DNA from: an uncultured Oscillospiraceae bacterium
Lineage (GTDB): Bacteria > Bacillota > Clostridia > Oscillospirales > Ruminococcaceae
DNA: 23,920 nt
Direction: 5' to 3'
Assembly (NCBI GenBank): GCA_900552845.1
Contig: USBC01000005.1
Location: forward strand, 1 to 23,920
Under the pieces are notes generated by a model. That model saw only the letters and a program-made list of their open reading frames with translations. It was not told where the DNA came from and made no database searches. A program made the position numbers and the translations under genes. Of the stretch, positions 1 through 6,799 are shown one piece after another. The number at the start of each line of letters is the position of its first letter. Positions within the stretch are counted from its first letter, which is position 1.

Positions 1-840
1 TACGGCATCTTCATCACCTACAAAATACTGGACTTCCCCGATCTGACGGTAGACGGCAGCTTTCCTTTGGGGGCAGCCGTCACTGCCGTGCTGTTGACCC
101 ATGGCGTCAACGCATGGCTGACGCTTCCCATTGCCCTGCTCATCGGGGCGCTGGCGGGGCTTTGCACGGGGCTGATCCATGTCCGTGCCAAGGTGCGGGA
201 TCTGCTTGCCGGTATTATCACCATGACGGCGTTGTACTCTATCAATCTGCAGATCGCCGGCTCTAACCTGATGGTGGAGCGGGCAGTGGATACCATTTAC
301 ACCTCGGCACCGGTGATGGCACTGCTGGGCGGCGTGCCGCTCTTATACCGCAAGCTCATCGTTTCACTGGTGCTGGTGGTGCTGATCGGGCTTTTGCTGG
401 AGTGGTATTTTTCTACCAAGAACGGCTTGCTGCTGCGGGCGGTGGGCGATAACGAAACGCTGGTGACTGCCCTTGCCGTGGATAAGGGCAGCATGAAGAT
501 CCTCGGACTGGTGATTGCCAATGCGTTGGTGGCGCTTTCCGGCTGCATCGTCTGTCAGGAGGGACGCTCCTTCAGCGCCACGATGGGCACCGGTCAAATG
601 GTATTCGGCCTGGCTGCGGTTATCATCGGCACCACGCTGTTCCGCCGCGTAAGCTTTGTAAAAGGTACGGCGGCTGTTGTCATCGGCAGCATTCTGTATA
701 AGGCTTGCATTCAGGCAGCCATTTTGCTGGGGCTGCCCGGCAATATGCTCAAATTCATTACCGCCGCCTTGTTCCTTGTGATCCTGATTACGGGGAATCT
801 GACCGGCAGGAAAGGAGGTGCTGACGGTGCTGGAGCTTAA
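1..840 (+). CDS. ABC transporter permease, 5' truncated
   Basis: The reading frame is open from base 1, so the start lies outside the window; 279 residues remain. It is an integral membrane protein with about seven hydrophobic segments, including the stretches near residues 35-60, 67-85, 115-138 and 205-275. The family call is the COG4120-type permease, the partner of COG1101 ATPases in importers that include the tryptophan system TrpXYZ. The ATPase gene that follows overlaps this one, which fits a two-subunit importer whose substrate-binding protein is probably encoded just upstream, outside the window. The substrate cannot be read from sequence: amino acid is the usual assumption for this family. 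No odd features besides the truncation. Confidence 0.85.
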   Translation, partial: YGIFITYKILDFPDLTVDGSFPLGAAVTAVLLTHGVNAWLTLPIALLIGALAGLCTGLIHVRAKVRDLLAGIITMTALYSINLQIAGSNLMVERAVDTIYTSAPVMALLGGVPLLYRKLIVSLVLVVLIGLLLEWYFSTKNGLLLRAVGDNETLVTALAVDKGSMKILGLVIANALVALSGCIVCQEGRSFSATMGTGQMVFGLAAVIIGTTLFRRVSFVKGTAAVVIGSILYKACIQAAILLGLPGNMLKFITAALFLVILITGNLTGRKGGADGAGA

Positions 841-1600
841 AAATATCACCAAGATCTATAATCCCGGCGAAATTACCGAGTCCTGCCTGTTTCGCGACTT
901 CAGCCTTTCGGTGGAGGCGGGCGAGTTCGTTTCCGTTGTGGGCAGCAACGGCAGCGGAAAAACCTCACTGCTCAATATTATTTGCGGCAGTATCCCCATA
1001 CAGAGCGGGGACGTCATTATTGACGGGGAGAGCATGCTGCATAAGAAGGAATTTGTGCGCTACCGCCGCTTCGGGCGGGTGTATCAGAACCCGGCCCTCG
1101 GCACCAGCCCCAACCTGACCATGTTTGAGAACCTTTCGCTGGCGGATAACAAAGGGAAAGCCTACGGTTTGGGACGGGGCGTAAATCACCCCCACCGCGC
1201 TGCCTACCGGGAGCAGCTTGCCGCCCTCGGGCTGGGGCTGGAGGATAAAATGGATATCAAAATGGGAGCGCTTTCCGGCGGACAGCGGCAGGCGGTCGCC
1301 CTGCTGATGGCGACCATGACCCCCATTGATTTTCTTATCTTAGATGAGCATACCGCCGCCCTTGACCCCAAGACCGCCGATACCATCATGGCACTGACCG
1401 ACCGTGTGGTGCGGGAAAAAGGACTGACCGCCATCATGGTGACACATAACCTGCGTTATGCCGTGGAATACGGCAGCCGCCTTTTGATGATGGATAAGGG
1501 GCATCTGGTGCTGGACGCAGCCGGAAAAGAAAAGAAGGATATGACCGTAGACGATATTCTGGCACTGTTTACGCAGATCAGCATTGAATGCGGCAACTGA
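827..1600 (+). CDS. ABC transporter ATP-binding protein
   Basis: Cytoplasmic ATPase that should power the upstream permease. Counted from the upstream GTG at 818, Walker A (GSNGSGKT) is at residues 42-49, the signature LSGGQRQ near 151, Walker B followed by DEHTAALD near 173-183, and the switch histidine in THN near 210. Reads as the COG1101 family. Two in-frame GTG starts exist, 818 and 827. The Shine-Dalgarno AAAGGAGG spans 811-818 and overlaps the first, leaving eight bases to the second, so I choose 827. The start lies inside the permease gene (14-bp overlap), which implies translational coupling. A strong terminator follows. The substrate is unknown. Confidence 0.9.
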   Translation: MLELKNITKIYNPGEITESCLFRDFSLSVEAGEFVSVVGSNGSGKTSLLNIICGSIPIQSGDVIIDGESMLHKKEFVRYRRFGRVYQNPALGTSPNLTMFENLSLADNKGKAYGLGRGVNHPHRAAYREQLAALGLGLEDKMDIKMGALSGGQRQAVALLMATMTPIDFLILDEHTAALDPKTADTIMALTDRVVREKGLTAIMVTHNLRYAVEYGSRLLMMDKGHLVLDAAGKEKKDMTVDDILALFTQISIECGN

Positions 1601-1609
1601 TATTTATGC

Positions 1610-1639
1610 AAAAAAGTTCGGAGAAAACCGGACTTTTTT
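1610..1639 (+). terminator. Rho-independent terminator of the ABC operon
   Basis: Stem AAAAAAGTTCGG / CCGGACTTTTTT with one G-U pair around a six-base AGAAAA loop, ending in a T run, ten bases after the ATPase stop. Confidence 0.85.
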
Positions 1640-1661
1640 GCTTTGCCAAGGGTGGGGGAGA

Positions 1662-1690
1662 TTGTTTTAGCCCTAAAAATCTGTTATACT
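1662..1690 (+). promoter_or_regulatory. Sigma-A promoter for the DUF5685 / J-domain operon
   Basis: TTGTTT (1662-1667), 17-base spacer, TATACT (1685-1690), with an extended -10 TGT directly before it. It lies between the upstream terminator and the DUF5685 start at 1794, giving a leader of about 95 bases. Confidence 0.7.
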
Positions 1691-1793
1691 GAATTCGATC
1701 TCAGATTTTTTCTCCGCCGTTTACATATTGTTCAAGCAATTTGGCGAGCAATGCGGTAAGATAAAGGAGAAAGCACGGCGGGGAGGCGGCGGA

Positions 1794-2657
1794 ATGTTCG
1801 GATATGTAAAGACCTGTACGCCGCAGCTTCGCATCTGTGAATGGGAGGCATACCGCGGGGTATACTGCGGGCTGTGCCGCACCCTCGGGCACCGGTTCGG
1901 CCCGCTGGCACGGCTGACCCTCAGCTATGATTTTACCTTTTTGGCAATGCTGGATATGGCGCTGCGGGAGGAGCCCCCCGAATACCGCCGCCGAAGCTGC
2001 GGAGTCAATCCGCTGCGGCGATGCCCCCACTGTGAGGAAAACGACGCCTTGCGCCGAAGCTGCGATATGGCGGTTTTATCGCTGTGGTATAAGGCAGAGG
2101 ATACCATCGAGGACGGCGGCTTTTGGAAGCGGTGCGGCGGACGGCTGCTGCGTGTGCTGCTGCGCCGCCAGTACCGCAGAACGGCAGAGAGATACCCCAC
2201 CATTGATGCAGTGTTTGCCGGAGAGATGAGCCGTCAACGGAAGCTGGAAGCCGGCGAGAGCGTCCATTTGGACGAGCTGTGCGAGCCGACCGCCAAAATG
2301 ACGGCGGCGATGATGGGGCTTTTAAGTGAGAAACCGGACGAGCACCGCGTGCTGGAACGGCTGGGCTATCTGCTGGGGCGGTATATCTATATGGCAGATG
2401 CCCTGGACGACTGGGAAAAAGACCGGAAAAACGGGAATTTTAATCCCTTTTTGCGGCTGGAGGGTGAGCCGGAGGCGCTCAAGTGCCGGGCAAAGGCCAG
2501 CCTGCTGCTCACCATCGGGGAAATGGGCGCAACGCTTGACCTTTTGGAGCTGCGGCGTTTTCAGCCGATTTTAGAGAATATTATCCGTCTGGGATTGCCC
2601 CAGACGGTGGAGGAATTACAGCTCTCCCCAAAGCAAAGGAGGAAACGAGAAAAATGA
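1794..2657 (+). CDS. DUF5685 family protein with squalene/phytoene-synthase-like Asp motifs
   Basis: 287-residue, mostly helical cytoplasmic protein without clear membrane segments. The N-terminus MFGYVK and the YCGLC motif at about 24-28 are what I recognise as DUF5685, a family of unknown function from Clostridia. Start: the ATG at 1794 has GGGAGG at 1781-1786; an earlier in-frame ATG at 1728 lacks a good site and would add residues the family does not have. Other cysteines (69, CPHC at 77-80, 90) suggest a metal site. Two acidic motifs stand out: DTIED at about 103-107 and D-A-L-D-D...G-N-F-N-P at about 202-218. These are spaced and shaped like the DTVED and D-x3-D...G-x-(Y/F)-x-P motifs of head-to-head prenyl synthases. 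That relation is my inference, not an established annotation. The stop overlaps the next start (ATGA). Confidence 0.85.
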   Translation: MFGYVKTCTPQLRICEWEAYRGVYCGLCRTLGHRFGPLARLTLSYDFTFLAMLDMALREEPPEYRRRSCGVNPLRRCPHCEENDALRRSCDMAVLSLWYKAEDTIEDGGFWKRCGGRLLRVLLRRQYRRTAERYPTIDAVFAGEMSRQRKLEAGESVHLDELCEPTAKMTAAMMGLLSEKPDEHRVLERLGYLLGRYIYMADALDDWEKDRKNGNFNPFLRLEGEPEALKCRAKASLLLTIGEMGATLDLLELRRFQPILENIIRLGLPQTVEELQLSPKQRRKREK

Positions 2658-3265
2658 CAGATCCCTATAAGGTATTGGGAGTAAGCCCCGGTGCGTCCGA
2701 CGATGAGATAAAGGACGCCTATCGCCGACTGGCGCGGAAATACCACCCCGATAACTATGTAAACAATCCTCTTTCCGACCTTGCGACCGAAAAGATGAAA
2801 GAGATCAACGAGGCATATGATGAGATCCAGCGGCAGCGCAAAAGCGGCGGAAGCAGCAGCTATGGGCAGCAGAGCTACGGCGGCTACCGGCAAAGCTATG
2901 GCGGATATCAGCAAAGCTACGGCGGTTCTTCGCAGTTTGCGGATATCCGCAGGCTGATCAATCTGAACCGCCTGAGCGATGCGGAGGAGCTGCTGGACGG
3001 GATTTCTGCCAGCGCCCGCACCGCCGAATGGAATTATCTCAAGGGTGTGGTCAACTACCGCAAGGGCTGGCTGGATAACGCCGTGAGTTATTTGAATACC
3101 GCTTGCACCATGGAACCGAGCAACATGGAATATCGGCAGACGCTTACCCACCTGACGCAACAGCAGCGGGGCTATGCACAGGCGGGCGGCACCAGCATAT
3201 GTGAGGTGTGCGCCTCCTTGTACTGCGCCAATGCCTGCTGTCAGTGCATGGGAGGTGGCTGTTGA
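2654..3265 (+). CDS. J-domain (DnaJ-like) protein with SYGQ linker and Cys-rich tail
   Basis: 203 residues. The N-terminal J domain (about 4-60) carries the HPD tripeptide at 31-33, which stimulates the Hsp70 ATPase, so DnaK is the expected partner. Residues 64-94 are a low-complexity linker of SYGQ/SYGGY units. Residues 97-170 look like helical TPR-type pairs (KGWLDNAVSYLNTA). The last 21 residues hold seven cysteines (183, 186, 191, 195, 196, 198, 203), which could bind metal or be lipidated or oxidised. It lacks the DnaJ zinc-finger core, so it is not classical DnaJ. Its ATG overlaps the DUF5685 stop by four bases, and the next gene overlaps its own stop by one base. The three proteins therefore probably act together, perhaps at the membrane, in an unknown process. 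Confidence 0.9.
   Translation: MTDPYKVLGVSPGASDDEIKDAYRRLARKYHPDNYVNNPLSDLATEKMKEINEAYDEIQRQRKSGGSSSYGQQSYGGYRQSYGGYQQSYGGSSQFADIRRLINLNRLSDAEELLDGISASARTAEWNYLKGVVNYRKGWLDNAVSYLNTACTMEPSNMEYRQTLTHLTQQQRGYAQAGGTSICEVCASLYCANACCQCMGGGC
2843..2935 (+). repeat. Low-complexity repeat coding the SYGQ/SYGGY linker
   Basis: Near-repeated units of about 21 bases around AGCTACGGCGG / AGCTATGGCGG encode S-Y-G-G-Y-(R/Q)-Q blocks in the J-domain protein. Confidence 0.7.
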
Positions 3266-3807
3266 TGCAGAAAAAGAGCGGACAGGTGGCTCTGGGCGGT
3301 ATTGCCACCGGCATGTGCATCGCTTTGATGTTCGCCACCGGCATGATCCCCTTTTCCTACTATGCATTGCCGGCACTGGCAGGCTTGGTGCTTATTGCCG
3401 TGCGGGAGGAAAACGGGCTTTCCACGGCACTGATCGTGTTCGCGGCGGTTTCGCTGCTTTCGGTTTTTGTGGTGCCGATCAAGGAAGCGGCGCTTTTGTT
3501 CATCGCGTTCTTCGGGTATTATCCCATTCTGCGGGAGACCTTTGCCAAAATCCGCCCCAAGGCTCTGAGCTGGGTGGTGCGGCTGGTGATCTTTAATGCG
3601 GCAGTGGTGGCGGCATACTGGGTTATCGTCCATGTTTTCGGCATTACCGAAATTCTGGACGAGTTCGGAGATTTCGGCAAGTACTCGGTGCTGGTGCTGT
3701 TGGCGCTCGGAAATGTGTTTTTTGTCATTTACGATGGCGCGGTGAAAAATATCACACTGGCGTATCGCAACTGGTTCCGACCAAAAATACTAAAAAAAGC
3801 CCGCTGA
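3265..3807 (+). CDS. Multi-pass membrane protein, unknown function
   Basis: 180 residues, with about five hydrophobic helices (roughly 7-27, 30-43, 47-75, 95-118, 135-155) and a basic C-terminus ending in KILKKAR. I do not recognise a named family; it looks like the small membrane proteins often left as hypothetical in Clostridia. The start is placed at 3265 because GGAGG lies at 3251-3255 and the ATG overlaps the J-domain gene's TGA (TGATG). The longer frame from 3208 would be buried in the upstream gene. Third gene of the DUF5685 / J-domain operon, so a membrane anchor or partner for that pair is a reasonable guess, nothing more. Confidence 0.75.
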   Translation: MQKKSGQVALGGIATGMCIALMFATGMIPFSYYALPALAGLVLIAVREENGLSTALIVFAAVSLLSVFVVPIKEAALLFIAFFGYYPILRETFAKIRPKALSWVVRLVIFNAAVVAAYWVIVHVFGITEILDEFGDFGKYSVLVLLALGNVFFVIYDGAVKNITLAYRNWFRPKILKKAR

Positions 3808-3886
3808 AAGGCGGAGGACGGCGGCTCTTTGGCTATGCAGAGAGCTGCATATAATGAATATAAAAGGGAAGCTTTTCTGCGACATC

Positions 3887-3916
3887 TTGCAGGGAACCAC
3901 TGCAATATGATATAAT
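3887..3916 (+). promoter_or_regulatory. Promoter for the NfeD/SPFH operon
   Basis: TTGCAG (3887-3892), 18-base spacer, perfect TATAAT (3911-3916); the start codon is 36 bases downstream. I see no convincing terminator for the preceding operon in 3808-3886, only a short GC stem without a T tract. Confidence 0.65.
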
Positions 3917-3951
3917 AAAGCTGCCAAAGGCGATAGAAAGGAGCGCTGTCC

Positions 3952-4425
3952 ATGAACAATTTTCAGATTTTTCTGGCGACCTACGCTCAACCGCTGATCT
4001 GGTTGGCTGTGGCACTGGTCATGCTTATTGCAGAGGCCGCTACGGTGCAGATGGTCAGCATCTGGTTCTGCTTGGGAGCGGTGGCTGCTGCCATTACCGC
4101 AATACTGGGCGGCTCGGTACCGGTGCAGGTTGTTGTATTTGTGGTCGTTTCCGGCGTGACTCTGGCATTTACCCGCAAGTTCGTTAAAAAGGTGCTGCGG
4201 GTGAAAAAGACTCCCACCAATGCCGACAGCGTGATCGGCGCCATCGGGCAGGTGACCGAGCCCATCGATGATGAGGCGGGCACCGGACGCATCAAGGTGG
4301 AGGGTATGGACTGGAGCGCCCGTACCACCGACGGCAGTAAGCTGCCGGAGGGCGTAAAGGTCAAGGTAAAAGCAATCGCAGGTGTTAAACTGATGGTTTC
4401 CCCCATCAGAGAAAAGGAGGACTAA
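3952..4425 (+). CDS. NfeD family membrane protein
   Basis: 157 residues. The N-terminal half has three hydrophobic segments (about 11-30, 32-50, 55-72). A soluble C-terminal part (about 85-150) matches the NfeD OB-fold pattern: VIGAIGQVTEPID, GRIKVEGMDWSAR, and a closing KVKVKAIAGVKLMV strand. NfeD proteins occur next to SPFH/stomatin genes and are thought to help organise membrane microdomains; the neighbour here is exactly such a gene, five bases downstream. Start supported by AAAGGAG at 3937-3943. The short form without the ClpP-like protease domain is the common one beside stomatins. Confidence 0.92.
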   Translation: MNNFQIFLATYAQPLIWLAVALVMLIAEAATVQMVSIWFCLGAVAAAITAILGGSVPVQVVVFVVVSGVTLAFTRKFVKKVLRVKKTPTNADSVIGAIGQVTEPIDDEAGTGRIKVEGMDWSARTTDGSKLPEGVKVKVKAIAGVKLMVSPIREKED

Positions 4426-4429
4426 TATT

Positions 4430-5344
4430 ATGTGGCTGATTATCGTTCTGGTTGTGCTGGTGATCCTTTTGCTGGTGACCAATATCCGAGTGGTTCCGCA
4501 GGCGACCGAGTTTGTTATTGAGCGGCTGGGCACCTACTATACCACCTGGGAGACCGGTCTGCACCTGAAGGTGCCGCTGGTGGACCGTGTGGCGAAGCGT
4601 ATCTCGTTGAAGGAGCAGGTGATGGACTTCGCACCGCAGCCGGTTATCACCAAGGATAACGTCACCATGCAGATCGATACCATCGTGTTCTACCAGGTGA
4701 CCGATGCGAAGCTGTATACCTACGGCGTGGAGCGACCCATTCTCGCCATCGAGAGCCTGACCGCCACCACCCTGCGTAATATCATCGGTGATATGGAGCT
4801 GGATCACACCCTGACCTCCCGCGATGTCATCAACAGCCGCATTACCGCCGCCCTGGACCAGGCGACCGATAAGTGGGGCATCAAGGTGAACCGTGTGGAG
4901 CTCAAGAATATCGTGCCGCCGCGTGACATTCAGGACGCGATGGAGAAGCAGATGCGTGCCGAGCGTGAGCGCCGTGAGGCGATCCTGCGCGCTGAGGGTG
5001 AAAAGCGCAGCCAGATCCTCATTGCCGAGGGTAAGAAGGAAAGCCAGATTCTGAACGCCGAGGCTGAAAAGCAGGCGGCTATCCTGCTGGCGGAAGCCGA
5101 GAAGGAAAAGAAGATCCGCGAGGGTCAGGGCGAAGCCGAGTCCATTATGCTGGTGCAGAAGGCGCAGGCAGATGCCATTCGCCTTTTGAACGAAGCCTGT
5201 CCCAGCAAGGAAGTGCTGACGCTGAAGGCCTACGAGAGCTTTATGAAGGCTGCCGACGGTCAGGCAACCAAGATCATCATTCCCAGCGAAATTCAGGGTA
5301 TGGCGGGTCTTGCCGCTTCCGTCAAGGAGCTTGTCAAGGAATAA
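4430..5344 (+). CDS. SPFH domain / stomatin-like membrane protein
   Basis: 304 residues. One N-terminal membrane helix (about 2-17) is followed by the SPFH/Band 7 domain (about 18-180), with the typical VVPQATEFVIERLG and the later GIKVNRVELKNIVPPRDIQDAMEKQM. A long charged coiled coil (about 175-245, repeats of AEGE/AEAEK) and a C-terminal region ending IIIPSEIQGMAGL complete it. This is the QmcA/YbbK type that pairs with NfeD and oligomerises at the membrane. RBS AAAGGAGG at 4413-4420; start ten bases later. Terminator follows at once, so it is a two-gene operon. Codon use is very biased to C/G-ending codons, suggesting good expression. Confidence 0.93.
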   Translation: MWLIIVLVVLVILLLVTNIRVVPQATEFVIERLGTYYTTWETGLHLKVPLVDRVAKRISLKEQVMDFAPQPVITKDNVTMQIDTIVFYQVTDAKLYTYGVERPILAIESLTATTLRNIIGDMELDHTLTSRDVINSRITAALDQATDKWGIKVNRVELKNIVPPRDIQDAMEKQMRAERERREAILRAEGEKRSQILIAEGKKESQILNAEAEKQAAILLAEAEKEKKIREGQGEAESIMLVQKAQADAIRLLNEACPSKEVLTLKAYESFMKAADGQATKIIIPSEIQGMAGLAASVKELVKE

Positions 5345-5358
5345 ACCGAAATTTTAGT

Positions 5359-5392
5359 AAAAGCGCTGTCCTTTGCGGGATAGCGCTTTTTC
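5359..5392 (+). terminator. Rho-independent terminator of the NfeD/SPFH operon
   Basis: AAAAGCGCTGTCC / GGATAGCGCTTTTT with one G-U pair and a six-base loop, 14 bases after the stop. Confidence 0.85.
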
Positions 5393-5400
5393 TATTCGTG

Positions 5401-5409
5401 TGATATAAT
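5401..5409 (+). promoter_or_regulatory. Extended -10 promoter for thymidine kinase
   Basis: TGA-TATAAT (TATAAT at 5404-5409). No good -35 is visible; the -35 position falls inside the upstream terminator, so the extended -10 would carry recognition. The leader to the tdk ATG would be about 185 bases and holds the hairpin array. Confidence 0.5.
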
Positions 5410-5482
5410 GAGTAACAGAGCGTCCTCCCCCTTTTTTTGGGTTGGTGGTGGGCCGCCGACCGGCAGCACCGCCCCGCTGGGT

Positions 5483-5558
5483 GCCGCCCGCCCCCACTGG
5501 GGGGGGGCGGCTGGGCGGGCGAAGCCCGCTGCGGCGCGTAGCGCCGCCCTGCGGGGCG
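5483..5558 (+). repeat. Array of GC-rich triloop hairpins in the tdk leader
   Basis: Back-to-back inverted repeats, each with a three-base loop: a 13-bp arm pair with loop ACT (5483-5511, one mismatch), GCGGGC-gaa-GCCCGC (5515-5529), GCGGCGC-gta-GCGCCGC (5531-5547), and CGCCC-tgc-GGGGCG (5545-5558), the last sharing bases with its neighbour. A flanking GGTGCCG / CGGCACC pair (5480-5486, 5572-5578) may close the set. No open frame of its own is credible. Same architecture as 14834-14968 but not the same sequence. Confidence 0.75.
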
Positions 5559-5599
5559 GGTAGCAGGCGGACGGCACCAAAACGGAGGAGGAAGCAAAA

Positions 5600-6187
5600 A
5601 TGGCAAAGCTGTACTTCAAATACGGGGCGATGGGAAGTTCCAAATCGGCGCAGGCGCTCATCACCAAGTTTAACTACGAGGAGTTGGGCATGACTGTCTG
5701 GCTTATCAAGCCCTCGGTGGATACCCGGGACGGTGCCGATATCGTCAAATCCCGCATCGGTCTGGCAAAAAAAGCGGACATCATTCTGCCGGAGGATAAT
5801 ATCATTGAAAAATTTGACCAGCACCCCGGCATGGACGTCATCATTGCCGATGAGTGCCAGTTTTTCACGCCGGAGCAGATCGACCAGCTGCGCTCGCTGG
5901 TCGATGAGCGCAATATGCCGGTCATCTGCTTCGGGCTGCGCACCGACTTTTTGACCCACCTGTTCCCCGGCAGCCGCCGCCTTTTTGAGGTCGCGGACTC
6001 CCTCACCGAGATCAAAACCGTCTGCGCCTGCGGGCATAAGGCGACCGTCAATGCCCGTATTGCGGGCGGGCGCATCGTCACCGAGGGCGAGCAGGTCTTC
6101 CTGGGCGGTAACGAAAGCTATGTGGCCATGTGCTACAAGTGCTGGCAGGAGAAGATCAAAAAACAGCGGGAAGAGGAAAACAAATGA
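5600..6187 (+). CDS. tdk: Thymidine kinase (type II)
   Basis: Phosphorylates thymidine to dTMP with ATP in the cytoplasmic salvage pathway. 195 residues, normal for the bacterial/human TK1-like class. P-loop GAMGSSKS at 9-16, the DECQFF segment at 84-89 with the presumed catalytic base Glu85, and a zinc site from Cys142, Cys144, Cys178 and Cys181. The first pair is C-x-C instead of C-x-x-C, which I believe occurs in other family members. RBS GGAGGAGG at 5584-5591. The stop overlaps the start of a 26-codon gene (ATGA). Confidence 0.95.
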   Translation: MAKLYFKYGAMGSSKSAQALITKFNYEELGMTVWLIKPSVDTRDGADIVKSRIGLAKKADIILPEDNIIEKFDQHPGMDVIIADECQFFTPEQIDQLRSLVDERNMPVICFGLRTDFLTHLFPGSRRLFEVADSLTEIKTVCACGHKATVNARIAGGRIVTEGEQVFLGGNESYVAMCYKCWQEKIKKQREEENK

Positions 6188-6264
6188 GCGATAACCTGAG
6201 CTTGGCACTGGGCGGCATCGTGCTGGTGCTGGCGGCAATCGGCATTTTTCGGGGGGAGAAATAA
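6184..6264 (+). CDS. Small single-span membrane peptide (26 aa)
   Basis: ATG at 6184 overlaps the tdk TGA as ATGA; the frame runs 26 codons to TAA at 6262-6264. The product has a short polar start (MSDN), a hydrophobic helix of about 19 residues (LSLALGGIVLVLAAIGIF) and a short charged end RGEK. The next ATG (6270) follows five bases after the stop, and its RBS (GGGGGAG, about 6252-6258) lies within this frame. The tight packing argues for real translation or at least coupling between tdk and the next gene. No family recognised; it could instead be a translated spacer. Confidence 0.55.
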   Translation: MSDNLSLALGGIVLVLAAIGIFRGEK

Positions 6265-6269
6265 TAGCT

Positions 6270-6752
6270 ATGGCAAAGGATAAAACTGAAAAAACCAATG
6301 TAATGCGCCTGCTGGAGCAGAAAAAGCTGCCCTATACCCCGCACGATTACCTTGCCTCCGGGGCGGTAAGCGGGGTAGAGGTGGCAGCCGCCCTTGGTGA
6401 GCCGCCGGAACGGGTCTTTAAGACGCTGGTGACCACCGGCGCCTCCGGCGGGCACTATGTCTTTGTTATTCCCGTGGCGGAGGAGCTGGACCTGAAAAAA
6501 GCCGCCAAGGCGGTGGGGGAAAAGAGCATCGCCATGCTGCCGCAAAAGGAGCTGCTGCCCCTCACCGGGTATATCCACGGCGGGTGCAGCCCCATCGGCA
6601 TGAAGAAACCGTTCCCCACCGTGCTGCATGAGAGCGCCGCAGACTGCGAGAGCATCTATGTCAGCGCGGGGAAGATCGGCTATCAGGTGCAGCTTTCCCC
6701 CGGCGACCTGCAAAAAATGCTGCCCCTGAAGTGCTGCGATGTGATAAAATAA
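6270..6752 (+). CDS. ybaK: YbaK/EbsC-type aminoacyl-tRNA deacylase
   Basis: 160 residues, full length for the family that hydrolyses mischarged Cys-tRNA(Pro) (YbaK) or related substrates. Seen: the N-terminal NVMRLLEQKKLPYTPHDY, the conserved lysine Lys51 in ERVFKTLV, the VIPVAEELDLKKAAKAVG helix region, the GGCSPIG loop at 104-110 and the C-terminal GYQVQLSPGDL. Substrate specificity between YbaK and other INS-superfamily members cannot be proven from sequence. Likely co-transcribed with tdk and the small peptide gene. Confidence 0.9.
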   Translation: MAKDKTEKTNVMRLLEQKKLPYTPHDYLASGAVSGVEVAAALGEPPERVFKTLVTTGASGGHYVFVIPVAEELDLKKAAKAVGEKSIAMLPQKELLPLTGYIHGGCSPIGMKKPFPTVLHESAADCESIYVSAGKIGYQVQLSPGDLQKMLPLKCCDVIK

Positions 6753-6761
6753 ACGCAAAAA

Positions 6762-6785
6762 CGCCCGCCGTATGGCGGGCGCATT
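6762..6785. terminator. Bidirectional terminator between ybaK and the lipoprotein gene
   Basis: Perfect stem CGCCCGCC / GGCGGGCG with loop GTAT (6762-6781). On the plus strand the tail is ATTTGTTTG; on the minus strand it is TTTTTGCG. It serves the two convergent genes. Confidence 0.8.
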
Positions 6786-6799
6786 TGTTTGTGCGGGGG

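Noticed and set aside
3208..3264. Extra N-terminal 19 codons of the membrane protein after the J-domain gene
   Set aside because: They lie in the J-domain coding region; the ribosome binding site fits the ATG at 3265.
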